A program made the position numbers and the translations under genes. This document shows, piece after piece, positions 15,427 through 22,700 of a stretch of 39,043 nucleotides of DNA. Source of the stretch: JAVVTR01 sp036653535 (GTDB lineage: Bacteria > Bacteroidota > Bacteroidia > Bacteroidales > P3); contig JAVVTR010000022.1 in NCBI GenBank assembly GCA_036653535.1, positions 1 through 39,043 of the forward strand, given 5' to 3'. The notes beneath the pieces are model-generated. The model had not been told where the DNA came from and did no database searches. It saw only the letters and a program-made list of their open reading frames with translations. How positions within the stretch are numbered: position 1 is the first letter of the stretch; every line of letters begins with the position of its first letter.

Positions 15427-16467
15427 ATGCTTAAAGGAAATAAATACGGTACACATAGGGTAATTTCTCCTAAAGGAGTTCTCCCTCAACCTGCAGATCA
15501 ATTAGACAATAACATGGATGTTCTCTATGATAATGAGATTCTTATTGATGTACAAACCCTAAATATAGATTCTGCCAGTTTTACACAAATTTCACAACAA
15601 GCCGGTGGCGACAAGGCAAAAATAGCCGAAATCATGTTGGGAATAGTAGCTAAACAAGGAAAACACCGTAATCCGGTAACTGGTTCCGGCGGTATGCTCT
15701 TAGGTACTGTGGAAAAAATCGGAGAAGCACTCCAAGGAAAAATAGATCTTAAAGTAGGAGATAAAATTGCTACCTTAGTATCTCTTTCTCTTACCCCTCT
15801 GCGTATTGATAAAATCAAAGATATTCGCGCCGAAATAGACCAAGTAGATATTGACGGAAAAGCTATACTCTTTGAAAGCGGTATTTATGCAAAAATACCC
15901 AGCGATTTACCAGAAAATTTGGCTTTGTCGGCCTTAGATGTAGCTGGAGCTCCAGCCCAAACCGCCAAATTGGTAAAACCAGGCGACTATGTTCTTATTA
16001 TTGGAGCTGGTGGAAAATCCGGTATGCTTTGCTGCTATGAAGCCAAAAAACGTGCTGGAGTAACGGGTAAGGTTATAGGGCTATGCCACAGCGAAAAAAG
16101 CACCAAACGTTTACAAGAATTAGGCTTTTGCGATTATGTTTTCTCGGCCGATGCCACCAAACCGGTTGCTATTTACGAAAAAATCGAAGAACTTACGCAT
16201 GGCAAACTTTGTGATGTAACCATCAACAATGTAAATATAGAAAATACGGAAATGACGAGTATTCTCTGCACCAAAGACGATGGGGTAGTGTACTTCTTTT
16301 CTATGGCTACTTCCTTTACAAAAGCAGCCTTAGGAGCCGAGGGTGTGGGCAAAGATGTAACCATGATAGTGGGAAATGGCTATACCAAAGGACATGCCGA
16401 AATTACTCTACAAGAATTACGCGAAAGCGATACGCTTAAGAAAATTTTCACCGAATTGTACGCCTAA
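15427..16467 (+). CDS. kdd: L-erythro-3,5-diaminohexanoate dehydrogenase
   Basis: Kdd oxidatively deaminates 3,5-diaminohexanoate to 3-keto-5-aminohexanoate with NAD(P)+, feeding Kce. The 346-residue protein starts MLKGNKYGTHRVISPKGVLPQ, which is characteristic of this family, and has an alcohol-dehydrogenase-like Rossmann site VLIIGAGGKSGM at about residues 188-199. The segment GSGGMLLGTVEKIG near 95-108 is also conserved in the family. Length is as expected. The gene lies 381 bases after kce and 223 bases before kamA; both spacers contain repeats or hairpins rather than short operon-like gaps. The neighbours make the assignment firm. Confidence 0.95.
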   Translation: MLKGNKYGTHRVISPKGVLPQPADQLDNNMDVLYDNEILIDVQTLNIDSASFTQISQQAGGDKAKIAEIMLGIVAKQGKHRNPVTGSGGMLLGTVEKIGEALQGKIDLKVGDKIATLVSLSLTPLRIDKIKDIRAEIDQVDIDGKAILFESGIYAKIPSDLPENLALSALDVAGAPAQTAKLVKPGDYVLIIGAGGKSGMLCCYEAKKRAGVTGKVIGLCHSEKSTKRLQELGFCDYVFSADATKPVAIYEKIEELTHGKLCDVTINNVNIENTEMTSILCTKDDGVVYFFSMATSFTKAALGAEGVGKDVTMIVGNGYTKGHAEITLQELRESDTLKKIFTELYA

Positions 16468-16488
16468 ATTTATAAGATATTTATTGGA

Positions 16489-16531
16489 TAGGGGGAACCA
16501 AAGTAGAGCAAGGGGTTGTCGGTTCCCCCTA
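16489..16531 (+). terminator. 11-bp inverted repeat between kdd and kamA
   Basis: tagggggaacc at 16489-16499 is perfectly complementary to ggttcccccta at 16521-16531, with a 21-base loop. There is no T-run, so it may be a weak terminator, an mRNA stabiliser or a processing site between kdd and kamA. The remaining part of the 223-base spacer shows no gene. Confidence 0.35.
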
Positions 16532-16690
16532 CCAAATTATCTAAAATTTAAACGTGGAAACGAAGCGACTCTTTCTTGCTCTAAGCAGAAGGCGAGTAAA
16601 CTTAGCCACGCTTGGATACGATTTTTAAAACTTCCTTTTTTTGCAGGCAGAAAACCCCTTTTGGAACGAAATTAAAATGTTTATAACGAT

Positions 16691-17935
16691 ATGATTAGTA
16701 GAAGAAAAACCCTATTCCCAAAGGTTTCCGATGCGGATTGGAATAATTGGAATTGGCAGGTAAAAAACAGAATTGAAACTTTAGAAGATCTTAAAAGATA
16801 TGTATCTCTAACCTCTGAAGAAGAATCTGGGGTAAAGCATACTTTGGCAACTCTACGTATGGCTATTACTCCGTATTATTTGAGTTTAATCGATCCTAAT
16901 AACCCTCAAGATCCTATCCGAAAGCAAGCTATTCCTACTGCATTAGAAACCCACCAATCGGCTGCAGATTTATTGGATCCTTTACATGAAGATACCGATT
17001 CCCCTGTTCCCGGCCTTACTCATCGCTACCCAGATAGAGTGCTTTTCCTTATCACCGACCAATGCTCCATGTATTGCCGTCACTGTACTCGCCGCCGTTT
17101 TGCCGGTCAACACGATTGCGAATCCACCTTAGATAGAATACAAAAAGGGATTGATTATATTGCTCGTACCCCCCAAATTCGAGATGTATTACTTTCCGGA
17201 GGAGATGCCCTATTAGTATCTGACGACTTTTTAGAGTCTATCATTAAAAAGCTTCGCGCTATTGAGCATGTGGAAATTATTCGTTTGGGAACTCGTACTC
17301 CGGTGGTTTGTCCACAAAGAATTACCGACGATTTGGTAAATATGCTAAAAAAATATCACCCTATTTGGGTGAATACGCATTTTAATCATTCTCAAGAAAT
17401 TACGGAAGAATCTACGGAGGCTTGCGCTAAATTAGCTAATGCTGGAATTCCCTTGGGAAACCAATCCGTTCTTCTAAGAGGAGTGAATGATTCGGTTTCT
17501 GTAATGAAGAAATTAGTTTGCGATTTGGTAAAAATTCGAGTTCGTCCTTACTATATTTATCAATGTGATTTGTCGATGGGCTTGGAACATTTCCGTACCC
17601 CTGTGGCCAAAGGTATTGAAATTATTGAGGGTTTGAGAGGACATGTCTCTGGATATGCCGTACCTACTTTTGTGGTAGATGCCCCCGGTGGAGGTGGAAA
17701 AATTCCAGTAATGCCTAATTATCTTATTTCTCAAAGTTGTGGCAAAGTTATTTTAAGAAATTTTGAAGGGGTGATCACCACTTATACCGAACCTACCGAT
17801 TACGATAATAGAGCCTCTTTAGAAAAAGATCGCAATTTAAAAACCGAAGGGGTTAGTGCTTTAATACAAGGCAAAAACGATCAAATATCCTTGGAACCCG
17901 AAGGCTTAGATAGAAAGAAACGAAACGAGAAATAA
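16691..17935 (+). CDS. kamA: L-lysine 2,3-aminomutase
   Basis: Radical-SAM, PLP-dependent enzyme converting L-lysine to L-beta-lysine, the entry step of lysine fermentation. The 414-residue protein has the 4Fe-4S motif C125-SMY-C129-RH-C132 and the PLP lysine K337 in PGGGGK, both at the same residue numbers I recall for the characterised clostridial enzyme. GGDALLVSD (about 174-182) and the C-terminal MPNYLISQS and NFEGVITTY are also family-typical. The length and the intact C-terminal dimerisation region favour true KamA rather than the shorter EpmB (YjeK), and the neighbours kdd, kce and kal agree. The next pathway enzyme, lysine 5,6-aminomutase (KamD/KamE), is not encoded here. It ends the cluster, before three hairpins. 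Confidence 0.96.
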   Translation: MISRRKTLFPKVSDADWNNWNWQVKNRIETLEDLKRYVSLTSEEESGVKHTLATLRMAITPYYLSLIDPNNPQDPIRKQAIPTALETHQSAADLLDPLHEDTDSPVPGLTHRYPDRVLFLITDQCSMYCRHCTRRRFAGQHDCESTLDRIQKGIDYIARTPQIRDVLLSGGDALLVSDDFLESIIKKLRAIEHVEIIRLGTRTPVVCPQRITDDLVNMLKKYHPIWVNTHFNHSQEITEESTEACAKLANAGIPLGNQSVLLRGVNDSVSVMKKLVCDLVKIRVRPYYIYQCDLSMGLEHFRTPVAKGIEIIEGLRGHVSGYAVPTFVVDAPGGGGKIPVMPNYLISQSCGKVILRNFEGVITTYTEPTDYDNRASLEKDRNLKTEGVSALIQGKNDQISLEPEGLDRKKRNEK

Positions 17936-18052
17936 ACTAGTTTAAACCTTACATTTCTCTCCATAGACAGTATTACTGCCAACTTTTCCACCAACGGTAA
18001 CTAACTCTCTTCGTTGGTCTTCAAGCAATTCTTTCTTGCTTTTTCAGAATAC

Positions 18053-18081
18053 AAAAGAGGGTGTGTCAAAACCCTCTTTTT
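18053..18081 (+). terminator. Terminator of the lysine cluster, hairpin 1
   Basis: aaaagaggg at 18053-18061 pairs perfectly with ccctctttt at 18072-18080 around a 10-base loop, and the right arm itself provides the U-tract. It is about 120 bases after the kamA stop. The palindromic A/T tails make it able to work on both strands. Confidence 0.75.
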
Positions 18082-18085
18082 AACC

Positions 18086-18127
18086 AAACCACCCCTACTA
18101 CAGATGTCTGTGGCAGAGGTGGTTTTT
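18086..18127 (+). terminator. Second hairpin after kamA
   Basis: aaaccacc at 18086-18093 pairs with ggtggttt at 18118-18125, followed by further Ts; the loop holds a smaller acaga/tctgt stem. Confidence 0.65.
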
Positions 18128-18134
18128 ATATTTT

Positions 18135-18155
18135 GGGTGTTTTGAACACCCTTTT
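18135..18155 (+). terminator. Third hairpin after kamA
   Basis: gggtgtt at 18135-18141 pairs perfectly with aacaccc at 18145-18151 around a 3-base loop, followed by TTTT at 18152-18155. Confidence 0.65.
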
Positions 18156-18236
18156 GGTTATACTAAGGTGGATGGCCCTTACAACTCTTATGCCCCTTAT
18201 ACTAAGGGGGGAAGATTTTTATACTTTAGGGGGAAC

Positions 18237-19445
18237 CTATAAACAAAGAATATTGTTTTTTAATCCCATCGCCTTAATTTGCTTGCTAATTTCCAGGGAA
18301 AACAAAGCGGAAACTACCACAATATCGAAAGGCTCCTTTAGTTGTAGAAGTGCTTCCGGAGAAATTACCTCTTTCCCAATAATTTGCATTCCTTCTTTTT
18401 TAGAATCGTTGTCTACAAAAAACAAAATATTCGCCTCTTTTAAATTCGTTTCTTTTAATATACGAGCGGTGTAATTACCTGCACCCCAAACTACTATTGG
18501 CGTTTTATTTTGAATATAGTCTTGCAATTTAGCAATAGGATGATCGTTTGCCGACAAGCGAATATAAGCTAAAATAGAATCTCGTAAAACAGAAGTACAA
18601 CTAAAGTTGTTCTTTTTGGATGTGCCTTTTTCAAAAAGAGAATATACGGCGGGATAGCCTTGGTTTTCTACTACCGTAATAGTTTTGGTGGCAGAGTGGA
18701 TAGCCTGGAAACCGTGTTTTTCAAACAAATTTCGCTGAGCGTCTGCATCAAAATGATTAATGTGTTCTATGTCGAAATAATAGTATGGAACAATATAAAA
18801 ATTGGGGTAATTGGCTGCATTGGGCGTTTCTATATAAACCCGTCCTTTTTCGTTAAGTAGCGATTGTAAAACTTCTACTCCAGCGGCTAAATCACAAATA
18901 TGTTCAAAAACATGAGAAAGAATAATAAAATCAAAGGTTTCTTTTAAAGTTTCTTTTAAATCATTGGAAAATAAATTTCCTTGCACAGCCTCCACCCCTT
19001 TTTCTCTCATGGTTTTTACACAATTCCGAGAGGGATCCAAACCCATAAGATTGGTAAATCCTTTCTGTTTTAAAGCAATTAATATTCCTCCATTTCCACA
19101 ACCAATATCCAAAATTTTGGCATCTTTCTTTTTTACAAAATCGGCAATAGTGTGGGCCGTTTCCTCTATTCGTTGTAAATCGTAAGGCTTGTCGCCTCCC
19201 CCCGAAGCGGTGTTCTTATCTTCATATTTCGACATATCTTGATAAAAACGATCGTAAGTACTCTGTTTTGCAGAAGTATCGGCAAATACAAAGCCACAAC
19301 AAGGGCAGCAAACAACATCGTACGAAGAAGGCAGCAGATGAGTATCTGATAATAGAAAATGCTGTGTATGCAATACTTCTCCTTGCTTTTCTCCACAAAT
19401 AGGACAAGGTCTATATAGCGTTTTCTTTGGATTTAAATTTTCCAT
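18237..19445 (-). CDS. NovU/TylC3-type SAM-dependent C-methyltransferase family protein
   Basis: A 402-residue protein with the three-part plan of sugar C-methyltransferases: an N-terminal zinc-binding module (CPIC at 14-17 and the CC/CC pairs at 46-50), a class I SAM-binding domain with ILDIGCGNGG at 111-120 and LSHVFEHI near 180, and a C-terminal domain with a Rossmann-like VVWGAGNYTARIL near 318. Characterised relatives C-methylate 4-keto-deoxysugar nucleotides for antibiotic or surface sugars. The gene stands alone, with no dTDP-sugar genes next to it, so the acceptor is not indicated. It might serve surface polysaccharide synthesis; that is inference. Start is ATG at 19445, with a candidate TATGTTTG box at 19572-19565. 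It converges on the lysine cluster across the hairpin block. Confidence 0.8.
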   Translation of the reverse strand: MENLNPKKTLYRPCPICGEKQGEVLHTQHFLLSDTHLLPSSYDVVCCPCCGFVFADTSAKQSTYDRFYQDMSKYEDKNTASGGGDKPYDLQRIEETAHTIADFVKKKDAKILDIGCGNGGILIALKQKGFTNLMGLDPSRNCVKTMREKGVEAVQGNLFSNDLKETLKETFDFIILSHVFEHICDLAAGVEVLQSLLNEKGRVYIETPNAANYPNFYIVPYYYFDIEHINHFDADAQRNLFEKHGFQAIHSATKTITVVENQGYPAVYSLFEKGTSKKNNFSCTSVLRDSILAYIRLSANDHPIAKLQDYIQNKTPIVVWGAGNYTARILKETNLKEANILFFVDNDSKKEGMQIIGKEVISPEALLQLKEPFDIVVVSALFSLEISKQIKAMGLKNNILCL

Positions 19446-19564
19446 TTTGAAAAAATCAAAAAATCATGTAAGTTTATTATTTAGAATAGAATACCCTCTT
19501 TTCCTTCTCCCTTTCTAATCCATATTCCATTCCTTGCAATTTTAACTATAATTTTGGATAAACG

Positions 19565-19572
19565 CAAACATA
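19565..19572 (-). promoter_or_regulatory. Putative -7 box for the C-methyltransferase gene
   Basis: TATGTTTG on the minus strand fits TAnnTTTG, with a predicted start near 19558 and a leader of about 110 bases. Confidence 0.35.
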
Positions 19573-19636
19573 GTATAGGCTGTTTTTTTTTAGCTTATTT
19601 ATTAAGGGGCAATTTAAGCGCTTTTATAAAAAAGCA

Positions 19637-19664
19637 AGGCGTCCTTAAATAATAAGAGACGCCT
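19637..19664 (-). terminator. Terminator of the giant T9SS protein gene
   Basis: On the minus strand aggcgtc (19664-19658) pairs with gacgcct (19643-19637) around a 14-base loop and is followed by TGCTTTTTT. It lies about 100 bases after the stop of the 1,889-residue gene. The rest of the 319-base spacer 19446-19764 holds only this and the promoter box above. Confidence 0.7.
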
Positions 19665-19764
19665 ATACTTTCCAACTAAAACCAATAAAAGAATAACTGG
19701 ATGCTAAACACGGAAGTTTATGTCTTGCCATAGACCTATCTTTAGGATCTATCGCTTTATGCCT

Positions 19765-22700
19765 CTATCTCTTTATGGCTTTAAATCTATAAGTATTTTC
19801 CTGGTCTATTAGCCTAAATATGTAAACTCCTTGGGGGTATTTACTTAGATTGATTTCCTGCAAACCGGAAATTAGCCCAAAGTTTTCCATAACGGACCCT
19901 TGTATGTTTAACACCTGTAATTCCAATGCTTGCGGAAGATCCAAATAAAAAATACCATTGGAAGATGGATTGGGATATAATCGTATTTCTTGCAATAGAT
20001 TATGGGTCTTTTCAGAGGAAAGAAAATCTATTTCTTTTTCTATCAAATTGGAACTTCCTGTATTAAAAATAGCCCTTATTCCCACTTTATGCTTTCCTAC
20101 ACTTAGCCCTTTAAATGTATAGGAAAGGTTGGAAGCAGCTACCTTGCTAATTTTGTTTCCATCTAAATATATATCAAAAGATTGAGCCCGACCTTGGGTA
20201 TTGGAACTGAAAGAAAACTTATCTATCATCAATCCAAATAAATCTTGAGAAATATAGCGTATAGCTATATATTTTGCCCCTTGTGGCACTATAAAGGCAT
20301 ATTCTTTCCAAGCTGGCAAGACCTCTAAAGAAGAGGTTTCGTGCAAAGGCAGAAAGCTATTGGTATCGGTGTTAGTAGAAGAATAAAGAACCACCATTTT
20401 TTCTTTTACTCCACCATAACCAATTCCATTGGCACAGAAAGATAAGTTTCCTCCATTTTCGGAAGCAAGAGGATATATAAGATAGTCGTTATTGGCTTGA
20501 CCTACCGCATACATGGCTAATAAATACTTGCTTTCCCCTTTCATAGGCATCATATTTCCACTATTACTCAAGACCGGATTGGTTTTAGAGGGGTTAAATA
20601 CTATCCATGATTGTGGTTTAGTGCTATTGGGATAGACCACATCTTTGATAGATCCCTTTTGTACTGGTTTAGAAAAGATAAATGGACCAACGGCTTCTAA
20701 GGTAAAATTGGAGTAGGATTCAAAATTATCGTAAAAACTTTCCTTGCCAAAATAAGTATAATCCATCTTACATTCGTTATTATATATTTGCGTAGAGGTA
20801 ATTTGAGGATCTGTAATATTTTCTACTAAAGCTGGTATGTTTAATACCGTATCCTTGCCAAGGGAAAAAGAATATACATAGGGTTGATAATAGGGACGAG
20901 CCGCTTTTAGCGTATAGTTTCCTTTCCAAATTGGTGACATTTCTATATCTTCTCCTTCTTGGGAAGTTTTTCTATAAACATGTTCTGCACGACCATCTGC
21001 ATTTGTTAATGTAAGAATAGATTCCTGCAATGTATCCGTAAAAAGAAACTTAACTTTAAAAAATAAATCTTTGTAAATAAAATTAGAATAGGCCGCAGGG
21101 GATATAGTATCTCCATAATCCGCTTGCACCTTATACACATAAGCCCCTACCGGCAATCGCTCTATAGCCGAATCTTCCCATTTTTCGGCAAATATGGCTT
21201 CGGCGTTTAATTTCGTCCAATCTGCTACTTGTTCAGGATCTATGCTCTGTCCTTCTTGATAGGTATTTCCTCTATAAATACTATAGCCAAAAGGTGCTTC
21301 TACCTCCGATGGATCCGCAAAAACGCCTTTAATGGCAATATTGTAATTAAAATTTTTATTAAATTGCCGAATATCCAACCAATCTCCATCAGAATACACC
21401 ATAGAAGAATATTCCTTAACATTAGGTCCTTCGTCCAAGGGCATAGGATAGCCGTCGTATCCCGGTTTCACGGATAAAGATATCCATATATCCTTGGTGG
21501 AATCCAACGCAACTAAAGATGGAAAATTAATAGTGTACCATCCCTTTGTATATTTGTCGCCCAAATGACGCGTATAAAGCATTTCCTCTGCATTACTCCC
21601 TTGATAAACACTTAGGGTGTAATCGGCCGTAAATTCCACCAAACGCACGCAAACGCTCTTTAATCCCTTTCCATACACTCCTTTAACTTTCCTATCTTCC
21701 GGACTAAAACGAACCGCCGCTTTTATCTCCGTGGCGAAACTAATGTTAAAACTTTGATTGGAACTATCCTGACAAAAATAAGCCCATTTTTCATTATGAG
21801 TTCCACTAATAGGCTTAGTCCAAGTAACCAGCGTGTTTTGGTCTTGCTTAACTGCTTTTACATTGAAAACAGAATAAGGATTATATTTTAATATTATAGA
21901 TCCTACATTTGTATCTGCTTTTTCTACTACTATATTGGTATGGTACAACTGGAAACTTTCTTTTTCAATATTTAGTTCGTAAGAAGTATTGCCATAAATG
22001 TTTTCAAAGGAAAACTCTCCTTGTTCCGAACTAAGTACGTTTTTAATTTCAACCCCTTTAATCTGCACGCTTGCCCCAACAACGGGTCTTTGCTTCCGAT
22101 CTACTACTTTTCCTTGCATTTTAATTTTTTGTGCATCGTCTAAATAGATTTCCAAAAATTGGCTTTCTCCCCCCGAAAGGGAAAGCGTAAGCGAACTATC
22201 GGCATATCCTAATGCAGAAATACGTACCTGGTACTCTATATTTCCTAATAGACGATTAAAGGAGAAGGTTCCACTTATACTATCATTTAAAAAAGAAGTT
22301 TTAATATCGAGAGAACCCGCACGAAGTGGCACAATAGAAATAGTAGCTCCATGCAAGATTTCTCTACTACGTAAAGATTTTACTATCCCTTGAATCTCTG
22401 CGAAATTACCCACCTCGTGAATCGACATAGCCGGCTGATATTCCGTTGCATATTTCTGAGGGGTAATATCGGAAATATCGCCAATAGTATCGAAATTAAA
22501 ATCGTCGTCCGAATCTTTTTGTCTCCATCTACCTACGGTATAATTTCCATCTAAATCATTATTAGCATAGGTGTTAATTTGATCTTCACAAAAGGAATAA
22601 TGGCGAATAATAGTAAAAACCAAAGAGGAAGAACCATCGTAAAAGAAAGGACGAACGGGAATAGCTACCAAGCCAATACCCTTAAGAACCGTCAGGGTAT

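Noticed and set aside
18061..18474. 137-codon plus-strand frame after kamA
   Set aside because: It runs through three terminator hairpins and the antisense of the methyltransferase C-terminus, without family features.
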